DNA of 64,000 bases, taken from NCBI GenBank assembly GCA_035222895.1, contig JAVYIG010000632.1, positions 124,001-188,000 on the forward strand, written 5' to 3'. A model generated the notes under the pieces. The model searched no databases. It was given only the letters and a program-made list of their open reading frames with translations, and was not told the DNA's origin. The translations under genes and the position numbers were made by a program. Of this stretch, positions 25,357 through 37,761 are shown piece after piece (position 1 is the first letter of the stretch; every line of letters begins with the position of its first letter). The DNA is from Strongylocentrotus droebachiensis (taxonomy: Eukaryota > Echinodermata > Echinoidea > Camarodonta > Strongylocentrotidae).

Positions 25357-25577
25357 GGTGGTGTCGTGATATAGTGGTTCATTCATTTGACTCTCAATCT
25401 AAGGGTTGAGGGTTCGAATCCCAGCCAGGCACTAACGTCCGTTGGCAAGACATTAATCCACATTCGCCACTCTCCGCCCAGGTGTAGATGGGTGCCTAGC
25501 AATTGATGGGGTAATAATAATTGAAGGGCCCTCAGGAAGAACAGCATTGATATTGATGGGGCTTCCCTAGGTAAACA
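25357..25577 (+). mobile_element. tRNA-derived SINE, family 1
   Basis: The head looks like a tRNA gene: an A-box-like stretch (TGGTGTCGTGATATAGTGG, 25358-25376) and a perfect B box GGTTCGAATCC (25411-25421) at tRNA-like spacing. These form an internal RNA polymerase III promoter. The body follows with TTGGCAAGACATTAATCC and CGCCACTCTCCGCCCAGGTG, then a 3' part with GGAAGAACAGCATTGATATTG. Related copies lie on the minus strand at 32045-32246 and 22025-22228. It does not look like a functional tRNA, because the anticodon arm is poorly paired and the element continues far beyond the head. Confidence 0.8.
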
Positions 25578-25579
25578 AA

Positions 25580-27674
25580 ATTATCATCATAACTGTTATC
25601 ATTAATTCGTGTTATGATGTTAATCGTGACTCCCAATAATTTATGATGGATAATGCACACGTAAATATATCTCATTATATTGATTTCCTAACATGAGAAG
25701 AACACAGAACATAATAAGATTGCGTACTTTCTTAAAAAGTCTAAGATACTTTGACAATCATAAAAATATGATGTCTTGTTTCCCTGTTGTTCAGACAGGC
25801 TTTCAAAACAACTTTCCTCGGTTACCCCCAAAATGTCAAATTCAATATTGTTTGCCTTCGATAAACAATTTCTTGAGCAACTCTGTTGTTTGTGAATTAG
25901 CAAAGGGACTATCAGGAACTATATACAGAGGCTCATGTTAAGTGAGTATCTCAGAGATATTCTCACACGTATGAAGTTACAGGGTTAAAGAGATTAAACA
26001 CTTTAAATGAAGAAAACAACGAAGAAATTATGAAAAATGATAGATAGAGTCAGGAAGAAAAAGAAGAAGTGTTGAGTAGCTTAATGTGGAGTGATACGTT
26101 CTTATAGGAGGAAAGAGTACATCTTCTGAACATTATGCATTAAAACAGAACCAATTTATGTTTTTAAGAGGAAAAATGACTTAGAGAATGTAATTTTTCA
26201 GTAAGCAATCATTATTTTACCTTTACCTAGAGATGGCATGTTTAAAAATCTTTAAACTTTAAGAAGAAAAAAAAGGACAATTAGATATATATTTGTTAAT
26301 CGATGTAATTATATTTTCAACTAGAACATGTAGAGATGCCATGTTCATCAAGAATTCATAATTTCATTTAAATGGTTGAAATACAGTACATCTATGATTT
26401 TGTGGTAATACGGATGAAATGAAAATCAAAATGTTGTCAATATCGTTGTGTCTATGAGCACTTTACAAAATAATGTTAACACAGCGGTCCTTGGATCCAT
26501 ACTTATATGCGTAAAGAAATCTGATCAATCCTGTTTCAAATCGTTTAAGGTTCTGTCTATCGTGAGTTTGAACAGAAAATCGACTAACAAGTTGTTAACA
26601 ATCTTATAACTAGTTGTTTTCTTACGAATAAGTTGTCATTTTTAGGGGCTGAAATGAAATTTCGCGCAATGAGTCGTTCAAGAACCATTTATTATATCGT
26701 AAGTCTATTGATTGAGAAAACGCTTAAACAAATAATGACATATTTTTCTATCATGTCGTAAACATATACATGTTAATGTAGTTTGTACGTATGTGACATC
26801 ACTGAGTTATTAAATAATTAATTTTATTCAAACACTTCCATAGGGTTTTTGAAAGCAAAATCCATAACAGCTTAAAAGGTTCAAGGCAACCTGTAAATTC
26901 AATTATTAAACAAAAATCATATTCTGCCTTTAAGATTCGCTCGTGAACTGTAAAAATATCAATGACAAGAAGAGAAGTGCAGATTGCTCCAGTGTTTTTA
27001 TTGGACATATCTCTTGCCGTAGCCTGTCAAACAATGCAAAAGTACACGAGGTATAGAGATGAAGGGATGACATTTCAAAAACACATTCCCCTTTTTTGAA
27101 ATATAACCCACTCACTGAAATATTTGTGTTTTTTTTACCGCAGGAAAAAATAGAAAATGCGTGCTGCGATGCACCCCGTTCCCGTTTTAGATAACAAACA
27201 ACAACAGAAAAGAAATTGAAGGGAGAAAAGTAGAAAGAAAAAGACAACCATTGATACAAGTGAACCACGTTACAGCACGTACAAGTTGATGTTGCTTCTA
27301 TCAAGGAGTTATTATAGCATATCATCATCATCATAGTATTTTTGTTGAAGTTCAAACTGACGTTTTTGATTGCTTTTCTTGTTTGATATTGTACAGGTGT
27401 ATCTGTTTTTCGATATGCACTCAATAAAGTTTAGTCATTTAAGTAGTAACATATGGAGGGAATACAACAATTTTTATCAGTGGTATTAACAAAAAAAATA
27501 TGTGGTCTATGACATGTGTAGATGAATTTGTATTTTTATTCTGAAAGACACAAAATAATGCATTAAAGGTTTACTTGGTTTTATAGGGTTGTTTTGATGA
27601 TAGATATGAGGGGCAATATTTATATATGCCATGTAATACATAGGTCTATCGAGATTTTCTGGAAGAGTAACATA

Positions 27675-27675
<1 letters not shown>
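25580..27675. other. Unique AT-rich sequence, no gene seen
   Basis: The 164-codon minus-strand frame at 26930-27424 resembles nothing known and is not supported by composition. No repeats are shared with the rest of the window. Confidence 0.5.
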
Positions 27676-27745
<70 letters not shown>

Positions 27746-27815
27746 GAAGGGGAGAGAGACAGAGACAGACAGACAGACGGGCAGACATAGGGAGACACAT
27801 AGACATAGAGAGGAT
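27676..27815 (+). repeat. (GA)n with (GACA)n
   Basis: An uninterrupted (GA) block passes into GACAGACA units. Purine-rich on the plus strand. Confidence 0.9.
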
Positions 27816-28039
27816 AAAATGAAAGGAAATTGATGGGCTAAGTAACATTAATGAAAGAGAGGAAACAACGTTGTCTTTGCTGACGAGTAAAAATGGAAAA
27901 GAAGAAAAAAAACAGCAGAGAGAAAAAGGAGAAGGAAGGTACAAGCAAGATTTAGAAAAACGAATAAATAGCAGTGAAAAAAAATGATTTTGCCACACGA
28001 TAGGTGGCAAAAAGTTGGCAAGATAGGGACGAATAACGA

Positions 28040-28230
28040 GAGACAGAGAGAAGGAGTGAAAGTGAGAGAGAGCGAGAGAGAGAGAGAGAGGGGGGAGAGA
28101 AAGAGAGAAAAATGGGAGAGAAAGAGGAAGGGAGAGAGAGGGGGAGGGGAGAGAGATCGATAGATAGAAAGGGAGATAGAAAGAAAGAGAGAGAGTTAGG
28201 GGAGGGAAGGAGAGGAAGAGAAACACAAAA
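28040..28230 (+). repeat. Polypurine GA/GGGA tract
   Basis: GAGAGAG, GGGGAGAG and AAAGAGAG units form a 190-bp purine strand. The overlapping minus-strand Ser/Leu-rich frame is not a gene. Confidence 0.88.
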
Positions 28231-29288
28231 TAGAGTGTTATGCATCAATGAAACTAAAGAAGAGATAGAAAGATATGATCATCCCCGATCCTGGTTCATC
28301 TCAAATCCCAGATAACGCAATGCAACATTTTGATGGTGAAAGTAAACACGTATGCGGCGCCATCGCTACTTCCTCGGCACTCAGAAAAAGACCCGTTCTC
28401 ATTGCCTCGAACCTTTAGCAGCTCATTCATGACAAAGTTTCGTCTTTCTTCAAAAGAGAGATGTGACGTCGTGACAAACCGAACAAGTAGTCCATGGATT
28501 CGATCTCATGGCTTGGACATTCTGCTCGACTAAAAAGATATTTCAAAGTAATTTACACTCGATTAATGAGTTTGTTTTAAAATGTAGATAAATAAATATT
28601 TCGCTAAGAAATTATTATTACTTGGCTCAAAGTATTTGTTCTGGTTTCCTATTATATTAATCAATAATTTCGGGATATTTTTTTGTTCTTCAGATGAAAA
28701 CTACTCTTCTAGTATATTCAACATTAATATAAGGGAAACATATAAGGGAATGTTTCTATTTATATTTCCGTTTATGTTTGCGTTTTTGTTTTGTTTTAAT
28801 ATAGAACATAATTGAAAGCTCAAAGATATAAAAACTTCAAAATTAAAAGAGTAGAGGAACAAAAAAGTTTGCAGTTTATTTCGAAGAGAAGATGAGGATG
28901 GGTCACTCGGTACGTCTGGCAGTGCGAAGAATCCCAAAGCCCTCTCCGAACTCTTCGTATCCGTCTCAACCAATCAGATGTGTTTATAATGGAACGAAAA
29001 CATCCATGTTATCTCAGTTGCTGTTCAGGGACGACTCATTTCCCTCTCTCATCTTCACGGAGATAATATAATGAAAATGTTGTGCTTGCTTGAACAAGGA
29101 ACTATAAGGAAAAGAATTATAATCACCTAGAAGATGTGGGTTTCTTTGTCATGTTCTTAATGTTCAGGAATGTTCTTATCTATTTTGAAATGGAGGCATG
29201 TTTTCTGAACCATCCAAAGAGTGGCAAGGCCTACCCAGATCTTCATCAATAAAACTCATCTCCCTCACCCTCGCACACACACACATTG

Positions 29289-29289
<1 letters not shown>
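28231..29289. other. Unique sequence, no gene seen
   Basis: The patches at 28330-28540 and 28880-28990 are more GC-balanced than their surroundings and could be conserved non-coding or exonic sequence, but no frame is convincing. Confidence 0.45.
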
Positions 29290-29321
<32 letters not shown>

Positions 29322-29482
29322 TTCACATCTCTTTTTCCCTCTTCCCGATCTCTCCCCATCCTCTTAATCTTCGTAGTAGGTCCATGGTGTGATGCTCTCT
29401 TTGTCGCCCCATCCCCTCCTCCTCCCCTCTCCCCTCTTTCTCTCTCTCTCTCCCTCTACATGTATGTCTTTCTCTCTATCCA

Positions 29483-29518
<36 letters not shown>

Positions 29519-29520
29519 CT
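29290..29520 (+). repeat. Polypyrimidine (CT)n tract
   Basis: Two (CT)n blocks are separated by a C/T-rich stretch with CCTCCTCC. Confidence 0.88.
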
Positions 29521-32044
29521 TCCAGCACCTTGCATTTATCCTACCATTGTTTTTGCAGCGGTATTGTGTTGAAGCGATGTCGTTGCCGTTATGATCCAGG
29601 TCGATGATAGGGTCTAAACTCCAAACAAACGTGCCTCACCGAATCTACTGCTAAAACGACTTAATTACACCGATTTTCCAAATATGACATCGACAGGCTT
29701 CTGTTTTCGATAGATACTTCAAGAATAGGGTTAACGAGTTTTGACAGCACAGGTCAGGAACGAACGCGTGAAAATCTTAAAGTGACTCGGTAACATTGCT
29801 GAAGGTTGATGAAAAGACTTTATAATTTGTGTGTGAAATGTAACTTATTATATTCCTTTTACTGTACTAACCCTCTAACATGCACAAATTCCTGAACAAA
29901 TTCTCAAACCACAAAGTTATCTATGGTTTTCTTTGAAAGCGTCACTGTGCGACATCCTCTAACAGTAAATTCTCCTAACCATTTTTGAATTTTCCCAACC
30001 GTTTTTCCATGAAAAAAAGCATAATACATGCAGGCTTTTAAACATCTTTCAACACTTAAATGTCTGGAATGGTATGCAGAGCCAATTCATTGGTTTGTGA
30101 CGATTTACATTCACCTAAAATGTAATTAAATTGTAATAATATAGTTGGGAGAATTAAGAAATCGATCAGAACAGTTTTCTCCAATTCTCATCATTAATAA
30201 TGGTCTGTTTTCACTCAAACTGTCAGATTATCTTTAATAATAATTATATTTGTTTATAGCGCCTAACATTTACTTTATCAGAAGTCTCTAAGCGTTCTAC
30301 AATAATGCAGCATAATTGAACATCTAGCATGGTAGTCACTACCTTAGCACCATTTTCTCTCATATTTGTACAAAGTATCAGAACACAAAGAATCATAATT
30401 TCTTTATATTGCCCAAAAGGAAGCTTTCTCTCTCAATTAATGAATAAAATTCATTTTCTCCGAGTTTTGCATCTTCATTGGTAGCTTAACACATCTGAAT
30501 GCAAACTGAATAGTCATCTTTTATATCAACGTCTTTCATTTTTTCGCTACAAAGACAAAGTGCAAAAGCTTCTGTTGTATTTTGCTTTAATATAATTATG
30601 CTTTAAAAACTAAAAGCAATTATGAGTAGGCCCTACTAATGAGATACGTCTTACTAGTATGTTTACATCTTCGGTAGATCTTTTTACACAAACTGGTGTT
30701 AATTGTAGTAGCATTTAAAACACTCTATGGTAAAATCATACTAGGCTCTCTCACTTTATATCACTAAAGTATATGAACATCAGTTGCAATGCATAACATT
30801 CCTGTTTTCCTGTTTAGAAATTTCAAATGGAAGCGCTGAACTTCAGAAATATCTATGGTTTCAAACTATCGAAACCTGGCGAGAGCGTCTTACGACCATT
30901 TGAAAGTGAAACATGACTTGGAAGAGGGGGCGTGTCATTCAATATGCAGTGAATAGAGCATTGTTCTCCGAGACCACTACCTGGATTTAGGCAGGTTTAT
31001 CTAGGGCTTAAGTACATATTTAGATGCAATGGTAACATAAACTTGGCTAGATTCGTGTGGGGGCACAAAGGATGATATGAAAATTGTTAGATTTTTTGTC
31101 TATGGCATAAAAAAGGAAGTCCCATCACATAGAGAAAACCTCAAACTTACCTAATTTGTAATATTCTTAACCATTATGATGTTCTTTAATTATGTCTGTA
31201 TTGTGATATATAATGTATGACTTAATTGTAAATAAACTAACTATCAACTAGCCCCAAAAACGTTCATGTTTATACCATCCTTCGCACAATTTTGTTGTTA
31301 AAGGTTATCAAATCTAGCCAATTTGTTGTTGTTGTCCGTACATCTGAAAGCGATGACCTCTTTAATGAACCTGATGCTTGATACAATCAATATAGCCTGC
31401 ATAATCCGTTCGAACTTACTAGAATCAATTAAATGTGAAAGATCCGAAAAGGCAACCAATCGCTTCATTTTCAATTAATTCGTTTGTGAAATCGTTCATG
31501 ATTACGCAAAGCTTCATCAATAAAACGCTAATTTGGGATATATTTTGGGGGAGATACTTACACTACTGAAAAAGACACTTAATGTGCGATTTATAAAGCT
31601 CAACTCCACACTTTGAAGAATAATAAGATGAAGAGCTTCGATTCGAATTAAGACTTTGTCTAAGCGGTCTGTGATCCAAGCCTATGCATCCAAATTTCCA
31701 AACATATTGGATGCCGAATATTTATTTTCCATCCAGAAACCCATAAAAGCTATAGCGGTGTTCTAAAGGTCGGCAACTGACCAGTCTAAGAATTAAGAAA
31801 ACAATGATTCGAACCTGACCCCACTCACTAAATAGACAAAAGAGGTCATGGTGAGATAGTGGATTAGGTCAAAAGGCATCGAAGCCAAACCAAGAATTAA
31901 GGTATGAAAATAATCTGAAACACTTAGGTGCTAAGCAAATTTTGTAAGATAGGGATAATCGAAGACATGCACGTTTCATATTTGAAACATAATCATAATT
32001 AGGCCTATATCATTTAATTATTACAATAATCGTTACAATAATTG
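29521..32044. other. Mostly unique sequence, no gene seen
   Basis: Apart from the SINE tail at 30235 nothing is recognised. A minus-strand B-box-like GGTTCGAATC at 31806-31815 may mark a very decayed SINE. Confidence 0.5.
30235..30310 (-). mobile_element. SINE/LINE L2-type 3' tail, minus strand
   Basis: The reverse complement contains TTGTAGAACGCTTAGAGAC, a spacer, TTAGGCGCTATAAACAAAT and an ATTATTATTA tail at 30235-30244. This is the same plan as the family 2 tail at 63565-63650. Upstream body sequence (above 30310 on the plus strand) is not recognisable. Confidence 0.55.
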
Positions 32045-32246
32045 GCTCTCGTTTACACAGGGTATAGCCAAGATATTGATGCTGCTCTTTCTGCGGGCTC
32101 TGTAATTATTTTCTCTAGCATTGCCAGATGCTTGGGTGGAGGGAGAGTGTGAATTAATGTCTTGCCGAAAGACCTTAATGCCCGGCGGGGATTCGAACCC
32201 TCAGCCATTGGATTGAGAGTCAAGAGAATGAACCACCACGAAACCT
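32045..32246 (-). mobile_element. tRNA-derived SINE, family 1, minus strand
   Basis: The reverse complement matches the copy at 25357-25577 along its whole length: head with GTGGTGGTTCATT, B box GGGTTCGAATC at 32190-32200, body with GGCAAGACATTAATTC, and 3' part with GCAGAAAGAGCAGCATCAAT. It ends near 32045 in a short unique AT-rich run. Many substitutions relative to the other copy indicate an old insertion. Confidence 0.78.
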
Positions 32247-34118
32247 TCAAATTGATATCTCATATGATTAATATTAGAACTAGTATGTTTGATATCACAT
32301 CCATCTCAATATAGATATCATTTGTAAAGAAAGAAAGCAGAACAAAAGGAGGTGTGGAGAAAGAGAACAGAGAGGTGGGACGAAACTAGAGAAGGAATTA
32401 TAGAAATAGTGTGGTCCCATTTGACATATTTTTGTACACATCTAAAATCATCTAATTAGGCTGATATAATTATGAACATAAGAAAAAATAGAAGACACAA
32501 CATTTGTAAACTAAATGAACGAAATTGATAAGAGATATGTTAGATAATAGAAGAGAGAGATAGAGAGAGAGGGGGAGAAGGGGAGGAAAGTATAAATAAA
32601 ATAAAAAAAGAAAAAAGAAAAAAAGGAGTTCTGACGGGATTGTGTTTATTTATAGAAATGGTGCGCTCCTGTTTGACATTTTGTCCTTGGCTTCGATCTC
32701 GACAACACGAAAAAAGAAAACAGAGAGGAAATAGATCGCGGCAAAATATTTCCTCAGGTTTGATTCAGCTCACAAGGGAAGTGCGTGTTGGTTTCGATGT
32801 GGGACACAAACTATTTCATTCATAAATAACTCGAGCACGAGATGATCTTGATTGATTGGATTAATAAGTAGAGGCTCCCTGGTAGTCGCCCCCAGATGGG
32901 TAGAACCGAGACACTCACTACCACCACCACCACCATGTCGATCGACATGAGGGGAGGGGTATTCAGAAACACAAGCCCCACCCCTTTTATTACGCATCCA
33001 TATAAACAACACTGGATTTGCTGTAGCATCTGATTCGATAAAGAAGAAGGAATTAGGAATGCTGCAGTGCAATGGCTCATAAGAAATGAAATGCCAAAAG
33101 AGCAGTTTACTAAGAGTTAAAAAATCTCTCCAGAAAGTTAGATGAAAAGTCATTTGTACATGACGCATAATCTAAAGATGAATGAAATGCGGGATGAAAT
33201 GTTGGGCTCTCCCCGTCTTGTTAATGCCGATGCCAATAACACTTTGATAAACATGTATGTCGTTGATAATTAACAAATAAGACATTGCTAACTTAATCGT
33301 TAAGAAATATAAAGAAAAACATCTTTACTGTTGTTGAAATAGGTCAATGTCACTTACAGAGGTGGAAAATGAAATGAATTATATCAATTATTGTCAAAAT
33401 ATTTGCGGAAATGTATGAAGGCCCCACTGGGATTTCATAATGTTCAAATAATTTCTTTTTTTTTATATCTGATTCAAATAGAAGATTTTATTAATTCAGA
33501 ATTGTTTTAAATATTTTTGTGGATGAATATTCTGGTTACTTTATTGATTCTATTAAGCCAAACACCTACGACCTTCAAGCTTGTAAATCATCAATAGTTT
33601 GCTACAAAAGAATAAAATAATCGCAGTATTAAGTGGTACTTTTATTTTTGTCAAGCTCAATAAAATATAGAGACTAAACTCCTGGCGCCGTTCACAACAC
33701 GCACTGACCATCTTAATATCCAAGAGTTCTCTTTATGTCATCAATTTGAAATAAATCAATCTGAAATAGGACTGTGTTTTTCCTTTTCTTCCAGAGCGAC
33801 TTTCGCCAATTCTTCTCTTGTTGTTTTTCGTTTCAAATTCCTTTGGCTGGAGTTTGAGATGAAACAGATCTGTGGTCGGACGATTCATTCACACGGTGTC
33901 ATCCGTCGGTTGCCATGACAACGCAAAGTTCATAGATTCATCTCAACTTGAAGATAACCTACTCTTTGCAGATGGAACAAAAGACGATCAACCTTATAAA
34001 AAGTTATTTAACTGATAAAGAAAATAAAAGCGCTTTCACGTATTCGTTCATTTAATTTCGGGGAGGAATATCACATTAATCTTCGATGAAACTAAAAAAC
34101 CTAAATTATCAACCCATC
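32247..34118. other. Unique sequence, no gene seen
   Basis: It contains a small GA patch at 32551-32590 and the X-box-like site at 33909. Frames at 32770-33168 run across ACC/GTG triplets and are not convincing. Confidence 0.5.
33909..33922. promoter_or_regulatory. X-box-like RFX site
   Basis: GTTGCCATGACAAC differs by one base from the RFX palindrome GTTGCCATGGCAAC, which controls many ciliary genes. There is no recognisable coding exon within 2 kb. It is a single match and could be chance. Confidence 0.25.
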
Positions 34119-34120
34119 GT

Positions 34121-34154
<34 letters not shown>

Positions 34155-34515
34155 CCATCCCCAGTTTCCTGTCCTCTTATTTCAGTATAGGAGTACATAT
34201 CAGAAGATGAGGGAGATGAATGTCTTCTTAGCCTTCGTCTTATTGTTCATCTCCTTCTTCGTCTTCTTCTTCTTCTCCTCATCATCATCCTCTCTCCTCC
34301 TCTTCATGCTCATGTTTCTCCTGTTCCTCTTCCTTCTCCTTCTTCCTTATCGTCTTCTCCTTCTTCTTCTTCTTCTTCTTCTTCTTCTTCTGCTTCTTCC
34401 TCTCTCCCTCATCATCCTCTCTATATTCTTCTTCTTCTTCTTCCCCTCTTCCGCCCCTCCACCTCCTCCTTCTTCTTCTTCTCCTTCCCCTCTCTTCTTC
34501 TCTTCCGCCTTTTTC
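34119..34515 (+). repeat. (CT)n and (CTT)n polypyrimidine tracts
   Basis: (CT)n at about 34120-34152, then TTC/CTT trinucleotide-rich sequence from 34235 to 34510. Leu/Phe/Ser and Arg-rich frames on either strand are by-products. Confidence 0.88.
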
Positions 34516-35342
34516 TTATTAATCAATGCTTCATCAATCATTCCATCATTTGGTTCAAGATTTCCTTGCCTCTTGCGACCGCGGTCGAAAGAAACGATCG
34601 TTTTGGGTATACCGTGACAGGAATGGAGTCCTTGTCTACCCCCTCGACGACTATTCGATAAGGACTGGGAAACAGAACAAGAATTTAATGAAGTCACTGG
34701 AGGAAAATCATGCCATTAATCACCAATTTCAAACGCGACAAGGGATGCACGTATCCACTTGACCAATGGTTCTTTCACCCATTTACTAGGCCTATTTGTT
34801 TCTATAGACCCTCTTTTGAAATTGAGTTCGAACAATATTATTCCGTAGTATGTCCATGATTCAAGTTTCTAAGCTGAACTAATGCTAACTTTTCTTTTCT
34901 TCTACTTAGTGCACCGAATGTCGTTGTTATTGACAATGAATGTCGTTATTATTTTGACATTAATTCTCATGATCAAGTCCCGGGTTCACGGTGTGACGAT
35001 CTGTTTGGCGAATGAGAAGGATCTGGTAAATCGGTTCGAGTTTCTCAAAGCAAATCTGCAAATCAAGACGAATTGCTACTGATCTTACTTGTTCAGTGTT
35101 TGGAGCGAGGAGAACGTCTTCCATTGCCATTGACCGCTTTAAATCATTTCAACATTATATTAAAAATGATACGTAGACATTGTACGAGAAACTTCACAAA
35201 TAATTATGAGTCATCTATATTACAAATAATATTAAAAAGGGAAACAAGCTAAAGAAATATGAACGATCATGATTGCAAAAATGTATTTGTTGTTCGTGGC
35301 AAAGTAATAATTGATACGGTTTATCCGGGGCCCTCCAAACAT

Positions 35343-35402
35343 GCCCCCCCCCCCCCCCAAAAAAAAAAAAAAACAACACACAACAACAACAACAACAACA
35401 AA
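35343..35402 (+). repeat. C-run, A-run, (CAA)n
   Basis: A C15-16 run, an A15-type run and (CAA)n follow one another. Such runs are assembly-sensitive. Confidence 0.88.
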
Positions 35403-35579
35403 GCTTAAGGACGATAATCCAGTGGAGGAAAAAAATTATGTAAATTACTTTTCATCTTCAGGAACATACTTAGTAGAATTAAACAACGATAATATTCTTC
35501 TGACAGTCACAAATTTGTATAGCGTTTCTAATTGTTAATGTCTCAATGATTAATACCGCAATCATTTGGCTATGTTGGT

Positions 35580-35706
35580 GTTACGGCCATGCGGGCGCCA
35601 TTTTACACGCACACACATGCCAACCCAACAACAGTAACGTTCGCATCCTACAGGATACATATTTAACACCCGGATGGAGAGTGGCAAATGTAGATTTAAC
35701 GAATAT
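35580..35706 (-). mobile_element. SINE body fragment, minus strand
   Basis: The reverse complement reads TCTACATTTGCCACTCTCC, ATCCGGGTGTTAAATATG, then TCCTGTAGGATGCGAACGTT, GGGTTGGCATGTGTGTGCG and AAAATGGCGCCCGCATGG. The first part is the same central body as at 59348 and 25457. Neither head nor terminal tail is visible. It lies about 100 bp from the hAT-like element that starts at 35818. Confidence 0.5.
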
Positions 35707-35817
35707 TGTTTTATTCACGTTTTAAATACATTGATGTAACTGCAAATGGTATAATTTTCTGATATCTATCTGCCATATTACTATAACGAACATGGTGACA
35801 TGTATATGACTAGCAAG

Positions 35818-37761
35818 CATGGGTGTCGATCCCGGGGGGGATGGGGGGATATATCCCCCCCCCCCAATATTTCAGGTGGGGGGGATGGCCTGTACAATCA
35901 TCCCCCCCCCCAATAATTCACCATAAAAAAAATTAAAAAATGAAGAGAAAAATTAATGATGAGAGTCCGATGAGAGTAGTTAATGGTTATTACTCGCAAG
36001 ATGACCATCAATATACACATTTTGCTATCTCATTTTCATAATACATATATATATACGAAGTAAATAAGACAACCGTATATGAGACAACAATAAATTGAAT
36101 TCTCGCTCATACGGCTTCATCAGGAATTGATGAATTTATTCAATTTGTTCAATCAACAGCATCATAGAAATGCAGTGCGCCAAATGCAAAGACGCAGCAT
36201 CAAAAGCAACGAGCTAAATGTTAAGCGCGAAGCACAAAAGTAGCAATCTACAATGCACATCAGACAATCCTGGACAGTGTAAACATAGATGAACTCTGTG
36301 ATGATTTCGTGATGAGATCGGAGACAAGGAGAAAGATTTTCGGACATTAGTATGACTTATAAAATAGTTCACTAGTTGTTATGTTGTTTCCGTTCACCCT
36401 TTTTAAAATTCACGTCATTGTATCTTTATTTTTATTTTTTTCACTCATTTTATTTCCTGATATTTCCTAAAACATTTTTCATTTTTGGAGAAAGATTATT
36501 ATGTCACAACTTATTTGTGACACAACTTATTTTCAGTGGGGAAACTGAATTCAGACAAGGATTAATATAGAGAACAATACAACGAATCGTCTTCTTTCTC
36601 TAATAATTTAGCGAACAGGGCAAAGCTGTTAAGGGGGCAACTGAATTCAGACGTGGATTAAGGGTAATAATCAAATGAAACGTCAAAGTAAACGATACAA
36701 CTAATCGTCTTCTTTTACTAATAATTTAATGAAACGTGAAAGCTTCCGCGCTACGCGCGGAATGGGCGAAAATGAATACAGACAAGGATTAAGAGTAATA
36801 ATTTATTGAAACATTAAAGCTTCCGCGCTTCGCGCGGTAGGGGGGAAACCGAATTCATGAAGGACACGATACAACAAATCGTCTTCTTTATCTAATAATG
36901 TAATAAAATGTGAAAGCTTCCGCGCTTCGCGCAGGAATGGGCAAAAATGAATTCAGACAAGGATTAAGAGTAATAATTTATTGAAACATTAAAGCTTCCG
37001 CGCTTCGCGCGGTAGGGGGGAAACCGAATTCATGAAGGACACGATACAACAAATCATCTTCTTTCTCTAATAATGTAATAAAATGTGAAAGCTTCCGCGC
37101 TTCGCGCAGGAATGGGCAAAAATGAATTCAGACAAGGATTAAGAGTCGAGAATGGTACATAGAATCGTCTTCTTCTTTAATTATCTAATGAAACGACAGA
37201 GCTTCCGCGCTATGCGCGGGGGAAGGGGAACTTGATTCAAACTAGGATTAAGAGTCGAGAATGGTACATAGAATCGTCTTCTTTCTTTAATAATCTAATG
37301 AAACGTCAGAGCTTCCGCTACGCGCGGAGGAAGGGGATCTTGATTCAAACAAGGATTAAGAGTCGAGAATGGTACATCGAATCGTCTTCTTTCTTTAATA
37401 ATCTAATGAAACGTCAGAGCTACCGCGCTACGCGTGGAGGAAGGGGAATTTGATTCAAACAAGGATTAAGAGTCGAGAACGGTTCAACGAATCGTCTTCT
37501 TTCTCTAATAATTTAGTGAAACGTCAAAGCTTCCGCGCTTTGCGCGGGGGGGGGGGGGGACTCCCCCTCCCTGCACCCAACCCCCTAGGAACCGCGCTTC
37601 GCGTGCTCACTACCGCCCCCCTGAAATTAAATCCTGGCTACGCGCTTGGGAGGGGTGCAACTTGCCACACGCTTCTACCACTTTGGTTGCTTTGATCCAT
37701 TGCCGAAAATATTTTGGCACCTATCATCCCCCCCAACCACAGATACAAATCGACACCCTTG
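35818..37761. mobile_element. Non-autonomous hAT-like DNA transposon, 1,944 bp
   Basis: The ends are inverted repeats: CATGGGTGTCGAT at the left and, on the other strand, CAAGGGTGTCGAT at the right (12 of 13 match). They are flanked by a perfect 8-bp direct repeat CTAGCAAG at 35810-35817 and 37762-37769. An 8-bp target duplication together with CANGGGTGTC-type ends is the hallmark of the hAT superfamily. No transposase-like frame exists inside. The left 110 bp is G/C-homopolymer-rich (35837-35910). The centre and right hold a satellite array at about 36545-37560. Because it encodes nothing recognisable, it must have been mobilised by a transposase made elsewhere. Confidence 0.8.
36545..37565. 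repeat. Minisatellite array inside the hAT-like element
   Basis: A unit with AATTCAGACAAGGATTAAGA, ATCGTCTTCTTTCTCTAATA, TGAAACGTCAAAGCTTCCGC and a GCGC-rich hairpin recurs nine times. The AGC before the hairpin falls at 36741, 36818, 36915, 36993, 37090, 37200, 37310, 37418 and 37528. The spacings are 77, 97, 78, 97, 110, 110, 108 and 110 bp. The left half is therefore a two-part higher-order unit of 175 bp present twice, and the right half is a 110-bp unit. Most copies contain CCGCGCTTCGCGCGG, a perfect 6-bp stem with a 3-nt loop. Frames through it give repeated peptides, but these follow the DNA repeat and are not taken as protein. Confidence 0.85.

Noticed and set aside
25359-25432. Functional tRNA gene
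   Set aside because: The internal promoter boxes are good, but the acceptor and anticodon stems are poor and the same head recurs in a longer dispersed element, so it is a SINE.
36545-37565. CRISPR-like array
   Set aside because: Units are contiguous tandem repeats with no unique spacers, and the context is animal DNA.
37232-37695. Frames with repeated peptide modules that look like a repeat protein
   Set aside because: The peptide repeat follows the 110-bp DNA repeat inside the hAT-like element; stops and frame changes occur between units.
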